64,000 nt of DNA, from assembly GCA_900551745.1 (NCBI GenBank), contig URXA01000001.1, forward strand, positions 124,001-188,000, in the 5' to 3' direction. The stretch comes from an uncultured Phascolarctobacterium sp. (lineage in GTDB: Bacteria; Bacillota; Negativicutes; Acidaminococcales; Acidaminococcaceae). Numbering within the stretch: the stretch's first letter is position 1; every line of letters starts with the position of its first letter. Of the stretch, positions 9,476 through 18,070 are shown piece by piece. The position numbers and the translations under genes are program-made. Below the pieces are notes generated by a model. It ran no database searches. It worked only from the letters and a program-made list of their open reading frames with translations, and had not been told where the DNA came from.

Positions 9476-9764
9476 TGGTGTGACTTTTGCCTTAGGATTG
9501 GCACAGAAAGCAGGTAAGTTGGCGTCAGGTGACTATGCTGTGAGATCTGCTCTGAAAAACGGTAAAGCTAAGCTATTGCTAGTGGCTGCAGATGCTGCTG
9601 AAAATTCTAAAAAAGATATGTATTTTATGGCAGAGATGTCTGATACACCGGTGGTTGAATGCCTGACCAGAGATGAACTGGGCTGGGCGATTGGCAAGGC
9701 TAAAAGAACCGCAGTAGTTGTTTTGGATAACAGCTTTGCGAATATGATAAATAAAAATATATGA
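9465..9764 (+). CDS. ylxQ: L7Ae/L30e-type ribosomal protein homologue YlxQ
   Basis: RNA-binding protein of 99 residues with the L7Ae/L30e/S12e fold, whose family recognises kink-turns. Seen are FALGLAQKAGKLASGDYAV at the N-terminus and AIGKAKRTAVVVLD near the C-terminus. An ATG-led extension to 9438 adds residues with no match to the family. ATG 9465 has GGAGG 9 nt upstream and gives the expected MANNGVTFALGLAQKAGK, so it is used. Cotranscribed between ylxR and infB. Confidence 0.9.
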   Translation: MANNGVTFALGLAQKAGKLASGDYAVRSALKNGKAKLLLVAADAAENSKKDMYFMAEMSDTPVVECLTRDELGWAIGKAKRTAVVVLDNSFANMINKNI

Positions 9765-9789
9765 CATAAATACGCTTGGAGGTGGATGA

Positions 9790-12504
9790 ATGGGTAAGCA
9801 TAGAGTATATGAGATAGCAAAAGAACTTGGTAAAACAAACCAGGAAGTAATCGATATTTTAGCTAAAAATAACATTCAGGTAAAAAGTACGTTAAGCACT
9901 GTAGACGATACGGTTAGAGATTTGGTAGTGAAAAACTCGGCCAGAAAGCCTGTACAGGAGAAGAAGGCAGCTCCGGCACCGAAGCATATAGTAAAAAAAG
10001 AGCCGGTTAAGCAGGCCGAAGCTGCTCAGCAGCAGGTGAAAACTCAGCCGAATCCTGCTGCGAATACACAGCGTCCGCAGCAACAGCAGGGACAACGTCC
10101 CAACAATCAAGGTCAACGTCCTAATAATCAGGGTCAACGTCCTGCCGTTAATCATCAGCAGGGACAGAACGCAGGTCAAAACCGTCCTAATCAGGGCAGC
10201 AGCCAGCAGAATCGTCCTAACAACCAACAAGGTCAGCGCCCACAGCAACAGCAGGGACAACGTCCTAATACCCAAAATCAAGGCCAGAGGTTTAATCAAA
10301 ACCGTCCTAACCAGGGCGTTAATACGCAAAATCGTCCCAATAATCAACAGGGACAACGCCCGCAGCAGGGCAACAGACCTCAGCAGCGTCCTCAGGGGGG
10401 CATTTATATAGGCCCGCGCGGACAGCAGCCTGGTCAGCACAATGCTAACGCAGCGCGTCCGCAGCAGCAGGGTAATGCGCGTCCGCAGCAGGGAAATCTG
10501 AATAACAATAATAATGCACGTCCGCAGCAAGGCGGTACCGGTGCACAGCGTCCGCAGGCCAATACTGCTCGTCCTGCTGGAGCCAATAATAAACCTTTTA
10601 ATAAAAATGCCCGTAAAGATAAACCGCAGATCAAAGGTTCTTATGCAACTAAAGACAGTCGTCCTAACCGCAGTAACAGCCATATGGGACGCAGTAATAA
10701 ACGCCAGGGCGGCAATAATAATGTCCCGCGCGTGCAGCAGCCTGTAGTGGAGGTTCAGAAACCTACTTATGTAGAGATCGGTGAAACAATCAATGTCAAA
10801 GATTTTGCAAACCTGCTGAAACGTGAAGTCAGCGAAGTTATCAAATCTTTGTTCATGTTGGGCGTGATCGTTACTATCAATCAGGATATCGACTTTGATA
10901 CGGCATTGTTGGTCGGCAGTGAATTTGACGTCGAAGTTGCCGCATTACCGCCTGAAGAGGATCCGACTGAAATTCCGGAAGTGGAAGATGATCCGGCTAA
11001 ACGTTTGCCTAGGCCGCCGGTAATCACTGTTATGGGTCACGTTGACCATGGCAAAACTTCTCTGCTTGATGCTATTCGTAAGGCTAATGTTACAGCAAGA
11101 GAGGCTGGAGGTATTACGCAGCATATCGGTGCTTATCAGGTTAATTATCAGGGCAAAAAGATTGTTTTCCTTGATACTCCCGGTCACGAAGCTTTTACAG
11201 CTATGCGTGCGCGCGGAGCACAGGTAACAGACGTTGCTATTTTGGTAGTAGCTGCAGACGACGGTGTTATGCCGCAGACTCTCGAAGCTATTAACCATGC
11301 AAAAGCAGCAAAGGTACCTATTATCGTTGCCATTAACAAAATGGACCGCCCCGGAGCTAATCCTGATCATGTAAAACAGCAGCTTGCTGAGCATGAGCTG
11401 ATCCCAGAAGACTGGGGCGGCGATACTATCATGGTTCCGGTTTCCGCACATCAGAAAACAGGTATTTCCGAATTGCTGGAAATGATTCTACTGGTTGCAG
11501 AAATGCAGGATCTGAAAGCTAATCCAAGTCTGCCTGCTCATGGTACGATTATTGAAGCGCAGCTTGATAAAGGCCGCGGTCCTGTCGCTACTGTTTTAGT
11601 TCAGCGCGGTACTTTGCAGATCGGTGATACTATTATTGCCGGTACTGCTTATGGCAAGGTGCGTGCAATGGTTAATGACCGCGGTGAAAAAGTCAAAAAA
11701 GCACTGCCTTCTACGCCTGTAGAGGTTTTGGGCTTGAATGATGTGCCGCTGGCCGGTGATATTCTTGATTCTACTGATGAAAAAATTGCCCGCAGTGTTG
11801 CTGAAAAGCGTGTTGCAAAAAAACGTATTGAAGAAATTCAGCAGAATTCCAAAGTCTCGCTGGATGACTTGTTCCAACGTATTCAAGAGGGCGAGATTAA
11901 AGACCTGAATATCGTCGTTAAAGCCGATGTTCAAGGTACTATCGAAGCTTTGCGTTCTTCTTTGCAGAATATTAAAAATGACGAAGTCAAAGTCGTTGTT
12001 GTACATGCTGGTGTAGGTGCTATTACCGAGTCCGACGTTATGCTGGCTTCGGCTGCCAATGCCCTCATTATCGGCTTTAATGTCCGTCCTGATGCCAACG
12101 CCCGTAAAGCAGCGGAAGCAGAGAAGGTAGATGTTCGTACCTACCGCGTTATTTATGACGCTTTGAATGATGTTGAAGCTGCTATTAAAGGTATGCTGGC
12201 GCCGAAATTCCAGGAAACTATCCAGGGTCGTGTAGAGGTTCGTCAGATGATCACTATTTCGAAAATGCTGATTGCCGGCTGCTATGTGCTGGAAGGTAAG
12301 ATCACCAATACTTCTAAAGTGCGCGTAGTCAGAGACGGTATCGTCATCAACGAAGACGAAATCGATACTTTACGACGTTTCAAAGACGATGTGAAGGAAG
12401 TCGCTGCAGGCTATGAATGCGGTGTTACTTTGGAAAAATTCCGTGATTTGAAAGAAGGCGACGTGTTCGAAGTCTTCACTATGGAAGAAGTCGCCGTCGA
12501 ATAG
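9790..12504 (+). CDS. infB: Translation initiation factor IF-2 with a long Gln/Asn-rich linker
   Basis: GTPase that recruits initiator fMet-tRNA to the 30S subunit and promotes 50S joining. Residues 1-55 form an IF2_N helical domain (HRVYEIAKELGK). Residues of about 75-290 are a low-complexity linker rich in Gln, Asn, Arg, Pro and Gly with recurring GQRPNNQ and RPQQQ units. A second IF2_N-like domain lies near 320-380. The G domain begins at 416 (GHVDHGKT) with DTPGHEAF and NKMD, followed by the beta-barrel and C2 fMet-binding domains. The length of 904 residues exceeds typical Firmicutes IF-2 because of the linker. Strong ribosome site GGAGG. Confidence 0.97.
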   Translation: MGKHRVYEIAKELGKTNQEVIDILAKNNIQVKSTLSTVDDTVRDLVVKNSARKPVQEKKAAPAPKHIVKKEPVKQAEAAQQQVKTQPNPAANTQRPQQQQGQRPNNQGQRPNNQGQRPAVNHQQGQNAGQNRPNQGSSQQNRPNNQQGQRPQQQQGQRPNTQNQGQRFNQNRPNQGVNTQNRPNNQQGQRPQQGNRPQQRPQGGIYIGPRGQQPGQHNANAARPQQQGNARPQQGNLNNNNNARPQQGGTGAQRPQANTARPAGANNKPFNKNARKDKPQIKGSYATKDSRPNRSNSHMGRSNKRQGGNNNVPRVQQPVVEVQKPTYVEIGETINVKDFANLLKREVSEVIKSLFMLGVIVTINQDIDFDTALLVGSEFDVEVAALPPEEDPTEIPEVEDDPAKRLPRPPVITVMGHVDHGKTSLLDAIRKANVTAREAGGITQHIGAYQVNYQGKKIVFLDTPGHEAFTAMRARGAQVTDVAILVVAADDGVMPQTLEAINHAKAAKVPIIVAINKMDRPGANPDHVKQQLAEHELIPEDWGGDTIMVPVSAHQKTGISELLEMILLVAEMQDLKANPSLPAHGTIIEAQLDKGRGPVATVLVQRGTLQIGDTIIAGTAYGKVRAMVNDRGEKVKKALPSTPVEVLGLNDVPLAGDILDSTDEKIARSVAEKRVAKKRIEEIQQNSKVSLDDLFQRIQEGEIKDLNIVVKADVQGTIEALRSSLQNIKNDEVKVVVVHAGVGAITESDVMLASAANALIIGFNVRPDANARKAAEAEKVDVRTYRVIYDALNDVEAAIKGMLAPKFQETIQGRVEVRQMITISKMLIAGCYVLEGKITNTSKVRVVRDGIVINEDEIDTLRRFKDDVKEVAAGYECGVTLEKFRDLKEGDVFEVFTMEEVAVE

Positions 12505-12511
12505 GTGAACT

Positions 12512-12874
12512 ATGGCTAGATTAAGAGTAGAAAAAGTACAGGAAGCAATCAAGCAGGAGCTTAGTAAAATGCTGCTGATGGATATCAAAGATCCTCGGAT
12601 CCAGTTTGTTTCCATTACCGGTGTGGAGCTTACTGACGATATGAGTATTGCTAAAGTATATGTCAGTCTTTATGGTCCTGAAAAGGATCATGAAGCCTCC
12701 TGGCAGGGTTTAAATAAAGCGCTTGGCTTTATGCGTACGGAAATAGCAAAGCGGATTCGCCTCCGCTTTGCCCCTAATTTGATTTTGGTAAAGGATACTT
12801 CGATGGAGTATAGTGCACATATCGAAGGATTGCTGAAAAAAATCAAAGAAGAGGAAGGTCCCTCGCATGAGTAA
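12512..12874 (+). CDS. rbfA: Ribosome-binding factor A
   Basis: Small KH-like protein of 120 residues that binds the 30S subunit during 16S rRNA 5' end maturation and cold adaptation. Family features are RLRVEKVQEAIKQELSKML at the start, DIKDPR and the VYVSLYG strand. It starts 7 bp after infB with AGGTGA as the ribosome site and overlaps nrnA by 8 nt. Confidence 0.94.
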   Translation: MARLRVEKVQEAIKQELSKMLLMDIKDPRIQFVSITGVELTDDMSIAKVYVSLYGPEKDHEASWQGLNKALGFMRTEIAKRIRLRFAPNLILVKDTSMEYSAHIEGLLKKIKEEEGPSHE

Positions 12875-13820
12875 GCATTGTTCCCTGCAGGAAACAGCCG
12901 CTTTACTGCAGGCTGCCAATAAAATAGTATTATGTTCCCATGTGAGCCCAGACGGTGATACGCTGGGCTCTGCTTTGAGTTTGATGAAAGCTTTGCAGAA
13001 GCTTGGTAAAGACGTTATTGTGACTGTTGATGATGAAATCTCAAAGGTCTATAAATTTTTACCCGGTATCGAAAGTTTTATCCGTTTTCAAAACGATGAG
13101 CAGATAGCTGCGGATCTGTTAGTTGTGATCGACGCCAGTTCTTTGGATAGAGCCGGTAACGTGTCACAGTGCGTTAGCGCTCCTAAAATGCTCAATATCG
13201 ACCATCATATTTCTAATACCGAATATGCCGATTATTTGTATCTTGATACAGCTGCGGCCGCTACCGGAGAAATTATGTATGCGTTGATTGATGCATTAGG
13301 AGTTGAAGTGGATCTGGATATGGCAACGTGTATCTATACAGCGCTGTATACGGACTGCGGTTCTTTCAAATATTCTAATACGATGCCGAAAACGATGAGG
13401 ATAGCTGCAGCGTTATTGGAAATAGGGGTAAAACCCAATGAAATTTCTGACAGTATGGAGATCAAACCGCGCTCTAATATCGAGATGCTGACAAAGGTTC
13501 TGGAAACATTGACCTTTGATGCTGATGGTAAAATTGCATATATTTCCATCAATAACGAAATGTATGATAAAGACGTCGATACAGATACCTTTATTTCTTA
13601 TCCAAGGTATATTGAAGGCGTTGAAGTTGCCATTATGTTTAAAGCAGTGGAAAAAGCTGTTACCCGTGTCAGTATGCGGTCTCGTAACCTTGATGTTTCG
13701 GAAATCGCTATTACCTTCGGTGGCGGCGGTCATCTGCGCGCGGCAGGATGCACTATCGAAGCCGCTTTACCTGAAGCACAGCAGCAGCTGTTGAAAGCCT
13801 TGAAGGAAAAATTGGTATGA
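12867..13820 (+). CDS. nrnA: DHH/DHHA1 phosphoesterase, NrnA type (oligoribonuclease / pAp phosphatase)
   Basis: Degrades short RNA oligonucleotides and dephosphorylates pAp in organisms without Orn. The 317-residue protein shows DHH motif I (SHVSPDGDTLGSA, about 27-39), motif II (VVIDAS), motif III (NIDHHISN) and the DHHA1 signature GGGGHLRAAG near the C-terminus. Start overlaps the rbfA stop and its own stop overlaps the truB start (ATGA), so the three are translationally coupled. This rbfA-nrnA-truB order is conserved in Firmicutes. Confidence 0.93.
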   Translation: MSKHCSLQETAALLQAANKIVLCSHVSPDGDTLGSALSLMKALQKLGKDVIVTVDDEISKVYKFLPGIESFIRFQNDEQIAADLLVVIDASSLDRAGNVSQCVSAPKMLNIDHHISNTEYADYLYLDTAAAATGEIMYALIDALGVEVDLDMATCIYTALYTDCGSFKYSNTMPKTMRIAAALLEIGVKPNEISDSMEIKPRSNIEMLTKVLETLTFDADGKIAYISINNEMYDKDVDTDTFISYPRYIEGVEVAIMFKAVEKAVTRVSMRSRNLDVSEIAITFGGGGHLRAAGCTIEAALPEAQQQLLKALKEKLV

Positions 13821-14701
13821 CATCAGGCATTTTGAACGTACTCAAGCCCTGTGGAATGACGTCGCACGATGTGGTCGGCTTTCTGCGCAGGACGTTGCAA
13901 ACTAAGAAAATCGGACACGGCGGCACACTTGATCCTGATGCCGCGGGAGTACTGCCTGTTTTTATCGGTACGGCAACAAGGCTGTTGGAATATGCAGTTG
14001 AAGGCCGTAAAAATTACCGGGCTGAGCTGAAATTCGGTATTAAGACAGACACAGGAGACGACAGTGGTACGATTATTGCCAGTTCAGAGGTTCGTGTTGT
14101 TACTGAAGCCGAAATTCAAGAAACTCTGCAAAAATTTATCGGTGAACAAAAACAGATTCCGCCCATGTACTCTGCCATAAAAAAAGATGGTCAGAAGCTT
14201 TATCAGCTGGCACGGCAAGGGATTGAAGTTGAACGGGAAGCACGGAGCATTACTATTGATGCTTTAGAGCTGCTTCATAAAACTGGTACTTCTTTAACAC
14301 TTGATATTGTATGTTCAAAAGGGACTTATGTAAGGACTTTGCTGGAAGATATTTCGGCAGAGCTTGGTATGTGCGGCACAATGAGCTTTTTATTACGCAA
14401 GCAGGTAGGAGATTTTTACCTGTCAGAGGCCAAAACTCTGGAAGAAATTGCCGATGCACCGTATGCTTATCTGCTGCCTGCCGAGGCGGCAGTGCAGGAT
14501 TTACAGGAACTGGTTTTAACAGATAAGCAGGCGCTGCGGATTACTCAAGGGGTAAAGACTACTGTGCGAGGCATTGCAGACGGTACATATCGTTTGCAAA
14601 CGATTACAGGTGATTTTCTTGGCATTGGCAGTGCAGAATCCGAGCTCGTTAAAGCGGAAAAAATATTGAAACAATTTCAAGCAGATGCGGAAATGATTTA
14701 G
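13817..14701 (+). CDS. truB: tRNA pseudouridine-55 synthase TruB
   Basis: Isomerises U55 of the T-loop of tRNAs. The 294-residue protein starts with GILNVLKPCGMTSHDVV and has the catalytic block GHGGTLDPDAAGVLP, with Asp39 as the expected nucleophile. YSAIKKDGQKLYQLAR and the KGTYVRTL block match the TruB family, and the C-terminal PUA-like part follows. ATGA overlap with nrnA. Confidence 0.96.
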   Translation: MTSGILNVLKPCGMTSHDVVGFLRRTLQTKKIGHGGTLDPDAAGVLPVFIGTATRLLEYAVEGRKNYRAELKFGIKTDTGDDSGTIIASSEVRVVTEAEIQETLQKFIGEQKQIPPMYSAIKKDGQKLYQLARQGIEVEREARSITIDALELLHKTGTSLTLDIVCSKGTYVRTLLEDISAELGMCGTMSFLLRKQVGDFYLSEAKTLEEIADAPYAYLLPAEAAVQDLQELVLTDKQALRITQGVKTTVRGIADGTYRLQTITGDFLGIGSAESELVKAEKILKQFQADAEMI

Positions 14702-14713
14702 ATTGAGGCAGAT

Positions 14714-15649
14714 ATGGAAATCATTACTTCATTAGAAGCTGTGAAAACTGAATATAGTCCCAGTGTTATTGCTTTGGGAACTTTTGATGGACTGCATTTA
14801 GGTCATCAGGATATTATAAAAACAGCACGTGATTATGCCCAAAAGCATGGTTTGAAGCTGATTGTTTTTACATTCAGCAATCACCCCTTATCTCTGATCA
14901 AGCCTGATTTAGTGCCAGTGCGAATTATTACGCAGCAGCAAAAAATAAAATACCTGGAAAAATTGGGCGTTGATATTTTGGTGAACGTACCTTTTGATCA
15001 TGATTTAGCCGAATTATCGCCGGATGAGTTTTTGAAAAAACTGGCTGTATTTAATTATCGCTGCTTAGTAGTAGGTGAAAATTTCAGCTATGGTTTTTTA
15101 GGCAGCGGTAAAACAGATACTTTGCAGCGTACCGGATTGTACGATCACTTTACCGTTATTATCAGGCAACTGGTCAAATGCGGTAAAAACGTTATCAGCA
15201 GTACTGGCATCAGAAGTCTGATTCAGGCTGGGCATGTGGAGCATGCTAATCAGATGCTGGGGCGGGCTTATGCGCTCACCGGTATAGTTACGCATGGAGC
15301 GCAGCGCGGCAGGACAATTGGTTTTCCAACTGCGAATATCGAACTGCAGCGCAGTGAAACTGCTGTGCCGGCAACTGGTGGTTATGCGGTCAAGGTCAAG
15401 GTAGGCGACAAGCTGTATTTTGGTATGGCCAATATCGGCAATAACCCTACTTTTGGCGATGTGGAGCATGCACGTCTGGAGGTCAATCTGTTTGATTTTC
15501 AAGGCAATCTGTATGGAAGGGAGATCACTGTTTACTTTTATAAATATATACGCGGGGAAGAAAAGTTTGCCAGTATCGATGAGCTGAAAGCACGTATTAC
15601 TGAAGACCGTGAAAATATTAAAAACTATTTCCAATGTTACAAAAAATAG
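14714..15649 (+). CDS. ribF: Bifunctional riboflavin kinase / FAD synthetase RibF
   Basis: Phosphorylates riboflavin to FMN and adenylylates FMN to FAD. The N-terminal nucleotidyltransferase domain has GTFDGLHLGHQDII (about 22-35) and the C-terminal kinase domain (about 185-305) has GRTIGFPTANIEL and the conserved NIGNNPTF. The length of 311 residues is typical. It ends the rimP operon, with the rpsO promoter starting on its last codon. It links to the riboflavin biosynthesis operon and the UbiX prenyl-FMN pathway further along, both of which depend on FMN. Confidence 0.95.
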   Translation: MEIITSLEAVKTEYSPSVIALGTFDGLHLGHQDIIKTARDYAQKHGLKLIVFTFSNHPLSLIKPDLVPVRIITQQQKIKYLEKLGVDILVNVPFDHDLAELSPDEFLKKLAVFNYRCLVVGENFSYGFLGSGKTDTLQRTGLYDHFTVIIRQLVKCGKNVISSTGIRSLIQAGHVEHANQMLGRAYALTGIVTHGAQRGRTIGFPTANIELQRSETAVPATGGYAVKVKVGDKLYFGMANIGNNPTFGDVEHARLEVNLFDFQGNLYGREITVYFYKYIRGEEKFASIDELKARITEDRENIKNYFQCYKK

Positions 15650-15678
15650 TTGTCTTTAAAAGTCAAGTGTGGTATACT
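15650..15678 (+). promoter_or_regulatory. rpsO promoter
   Basis: TTGTCT at 15650-15655 and TATACT at 15673-15678 are separated by 17 bp. The -35 box starts immediately after the ribF stop. The leader that follows holds a small palindrome CCAAGGCTTGG (15694-15704), a candidate for the S15 autoregulatory structure. Confidence 0.75.
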
Positions 15679-15764
15679 ACATAAGTACTTTAACCAAGGC
15701 TTGGATGCTCGCTTCTCCAACGACTTCTATGCTTTGGGGATTATAAAAAAATGGAGGAATTACA

Positions 15765-16031
15765 ATGTTAACAGCTGAAAGAAAACAACAACTCATTCTT
15801 GAAAATGCACGTCATGAAGGCGACACCGGATCTCCGGAAGTACAAATCGCTGTTTTGAGCGAACGCATCAAATATTTGACCGAGCATCTGAAAGAACACA
15901 AAAAAGATCATCATTCCCGTCGCGGCCTGCTGAAAATGGTTGGTCAACGTCGTGGTCTGCTGAACTATCTGATGGCTAAAGATATCGAACGTTATCGCGC
16001 TATCATTGCTAAACTTGGTATCCGTAAATAA
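15765..16031 (+). CDS. rpsO: 30S ribosomal protein S15
   Basis: Primary 16S rRNA-binding protein of the platform of the small subunit. The 88-residue length and the blocks DTGSPEVQIAVLSERI, DHHSRRGLLKMVGQRR and LLNYL are diagnostic. It has its own promoter and terminator, with GGAGG before the ATG. A leader of about 80 nt is available for autoregulation by S15, as known in other bacteria. Confidence 0.98.
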   Translation: MLTAERKQQLILENARHEGDTGSPEVQIAVLSERIKYLTEHLKEHKKDHHSRRGLLKMVGQRRGLLNYLMAKDIERYRAIIAKLGIRK

Positions 16032-16044
16032 TTTTGAGTATCAG

Positions 16045-16070
16045 AGCCTGCCTTTTCGGCAGGCTTTTTT
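16045..16070 (+). terminator. rpsO terminator
   Basis: An 8-bp stem AGCCTGCC / GGCAGGCT (16045-16052 with 16058-16065) with a 5-nt loop, followed by six T. Confidence 0.93.
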
Positions 16071-16151
16071 ATTTTCCTGTTAAGGTGACAGAGTTTTGTA
16101 AAATATTGTTTTGTTTTAGTAATAATGCTGTTAGTAACAATGATTTTGCTA

Positions 16152-16157
16152 TATAAT
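16152..16157 (+). promoter_or_regulatory. Candidate -10 box upstream of the G1P dehydrogenase-like gene
   Basis: TATAAT lies 46 bp upstream of the start in an AT-rich stretch. No good -35 box is seen at the expected distance, so this is a modest call. Confidence 0.4.
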
Positions 16158-16203
16158 AGGGAATAGATAATATGCTAATAAAACTACGCCGGGAGGTTAA
16201 ATG

Positions 16204-17256
16204 ATGAGTAATTATTCCTTGCCGTTGTTTATGCAGGTCAAAGAAAACGCAGTTCAGGACCTCAATAAAAATCTAAGTTTATATATGCCTAAACTTATTC
16301 ATACCAAAACTTTGATTTTAACGACAGACGGCCTTTTACAGACTTTAGAGAAAAAAGTTGTTGTTCTATTGAAACAGCTGCTGGATTTTGAAATCATTAC
16401 CGTTCAGGAGAGTTCCTTTGATTTTGCTGTTGATGTTGCTAAAAAGGTAGCGATGAACAATATCAGCCTGATCATTGGTTTGGGCGGCGGTACAGCGCTG
16501 GATACGGCCAAGTATGCTGCTTTTGTCGCCAACGTAGCTTATATAGCGATACCGACTACACTTAGTAATGACGGCGTTGCTTCTCCTGTTTCCGTATTGT
16601 TTGCAGAAAACGGCCGCAAGCATTCTTTTACTTCTAAAATTCCTGACGGATTATTGATCGATACGGATATTGTTTTTGACGCGCCGAGGCTTTTGATGAA
16701 AGCCGGTGTCGGTGATACGATCAGTAATTATACGGCACTGTATGATTGGAAGCTGGGTTGTGAAGAAAACAGCGATCGTCCTAACGATTTTGCCTATATG
16801 CTTTCTGAAACGGCGTTTACTTCGCTTTTATATTCTGAGGCTAAATCACTGACGACAGTTCCCGGGATTCAAATGCTGGCCCAGTCACTGGTATTGAGCG
16901 GGCTGGCGATGCAGATAGCCGGTGATTCACGTCCTTGCAGCGGGTCGGAACATTTATTCTGTCACGCTATGGATGAGCTTTTTGAGCATAATATCCCGCA
17001 TGGTATTTTGGTAGCTCTTGGCAGTGTCGTAGCCTGCCGCCTTCAGGGACGTGACCATCATATTCTGTTGGATTTTCTGGAAGCTTACGATATTTCCGTT
17101 AGCCCAAAAACTTTGAATATTACTGAAGAAGAATTTATCAAAGCCTGGATGTTTGCCAAAGAAGTCCGTAAGCGTTATACGATTTTAAATAAGATCAATT
17201 TACAGCCGGAGATTTTCAGACAGATGTATGAAATGCTGGTGAAGGAATGTAAGTAA
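16204..17256 (+). CDS. sn-Glycerol-1-phosphate dehydrogenase family protein (iron-type alcohol dehydrogenase fold)
   Basis: Family enzymes reduce dihydroxyacetone phosphate to glycerol-1-phosphate with NAD(P)H and a divalent metal. The 350-residue protein shows the NAD-binding GLGGGTALDTAKY, the family block IPTTLSNDGVASP, the GDTISNYTALYDWKLG region, and metal-ligand positions in GSEHLFCHAMDE and IPHGILVALG. The DG-ASP block fits G1P dehydrogenase better than glycerol dehydrogenase GldA. Substrate is inferred; related bacterial AraM/EgsA proteins make G1P for unusual lipids. ATG 16201 is an alternative start, but 16204 gives better spacing from GGGAGG. The next gene starts 1 bp after the stop. 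Confidence 0.75.
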   Translation: MSNYSLPLFMQVKENAVQDLNKNLSLYMPKLIHTKTLILTTDGLLQTLEKKVVVLLKQLLDFEIITVQESSFDFAVDVAKKVAMNNISLIIGLGGGTALDTAKYAAFVANVAYIAIPTTLSNDGVASPVSVLFAENGRKHSFTSKIPDGLLIDTDIVFDAPRLLMKAGVGDTISNYTALYDWKLGCEENSDRPNDFAYMLSETAFTSLLYSEAKSLTTVPGIQMLAQSLVLSGLAMQIAGDSRPCSGSEHLFCHAMDELFEHNIPHGILVALGSVVACRLQGRDHHILLDFLEAYDISVSPKTLNITEEEFIKAWMFAKEVRKRYTILNKINLQPEIFRQMYEMLVKECK

Positions 17257-17257
17257 T

Positions 17258-18019
17258 ATGCTGTATTTACATAAGTTTATTGCGGGCTGGCTGCTGCCGC
17301 CCGGCGGTATTATTGTAATGCTGTTTTTACTGTGCGGTTATTGTTTTAAGAAACGCAACAGACTTCGTTATCCTTTAACAGCAGTAACGGTCACTTTATA
17401 TATGTTTTCGATTCTGCCTGTTGCCGGAATGCTGATGCAGGGACTGGAAAAGCAGTATGTTCCTCCGGCGTTGGAAAAAATAATCGGTAAAACCGATGCT
17501 GTAGTTGTTCTTGGCGGCGGAGCTGTCAGGGATGTGCCTGATATCAGTGGTAGAGAGGCCTTGTCTGCGGTCTCTATCAATAGATTGATCACCGGGGTGC
17601 GTTTGCAGAAACGATTAGATATCCCGATCATTATCAGCGGCGGGCAGGTTTTTGCCGACAGTGGTACAGAAGCCGCAGTGGCAAAAAAAGTGCTGCTAGA
17701 GCTGAGTGTACCGTCACAGCAGATTTTTACTGATACCGAAGCAAGAAATACAACTGAAAATGCTGTTCATGTTGCTGCGTTGTGCCGTGAACAGCAGTGG
17801 CAGGAAATAGTATTGGTGACCTCGGCTTTTCATATGCCGCGCAGTGTACTGAATTTTGCTGATAAAGGTTTGTACATAGTACCTTTTCCCTGTGATTATC
17901 AGCTGAGCGGAAAAATGCAGCTAAGTATTTTTAGCTTTATACCGCAGGGCTTTGCGCTGGAGCTTTCCGCAATGGCGTTAAAGGAATATTTAGGGCTGCT
18001 GGCTTTAAAGATATTGTGA
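17258..18019 (+). CDS. YdcF/ElyC-like DUF218 domain membrane protein
   Basis: A 253-residue protein with two N-terminal membrane segments (about 8-28 and 39-60) and a DUF218 Rossmann-like domain. It shows AVVVLGGGAVRD at about 81-92, PIIISGGQVF, and LVTSAFHMPRSV. Escherichia coli relatives (ElyC, SanA, YdcF) are tied to envelope integrity and polysaccharide or lipid-carrier metabolism; the reaction is not established. It directly follows the G1P dehydrogenase-like gene with a 1-bp gap, so an envelope lipid role for the pair is a possible inference. Confidence 0.85.
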   Translation: MLYLHKFIAGWLLPPGGIIVMLFLLCGYCFKKRNRLRYPLTAVTVTLYMFSILPVAGMLMQGLEKQYVPPALEKIIGKTDAVVVLGGGAVRDVPDISGREALSAVSINRLITGVRLQKRLDIPIIISGGQVFADSGTEAAVAKKVLLELSVPSQQIFTDTEARNTTENAVHVAALCREQQWQEIVLVTSAFHMPRSVLNFADKGLYIVPFPCDYQLSGKMQLSIFSFIPQGFALELSAMALKEYLGLLALKIL

Positions 18020-18037
18020 AAATAATCATGGCAAAAT

Positions 18038-18069
18038 AAAAACACCTGGTCGGTAAGCCAGGTGTTTTT
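18038..18069. terminator. Bidirectional terminator between the DUF218 gene and rqcH
   Basis: A perfect 12-bp stem (18038-18049 with 18058-18069) has A-rich and T-rich outer arms, so it can terminate the two convergent transcripts in either direction. Confidence 0.9.
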
Positions 18070-18070
18070 A

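Noticed and set aside
9892..10683. 263-codon minus-strand frame rich in Leu, Arg and Thr opposite infB
   Set aside because: It is the antisense of the Gln/Asn/Arg repeat linker of IF-2; its length reflects the codon bias of the repeats, and it has no ribosome site or family match.
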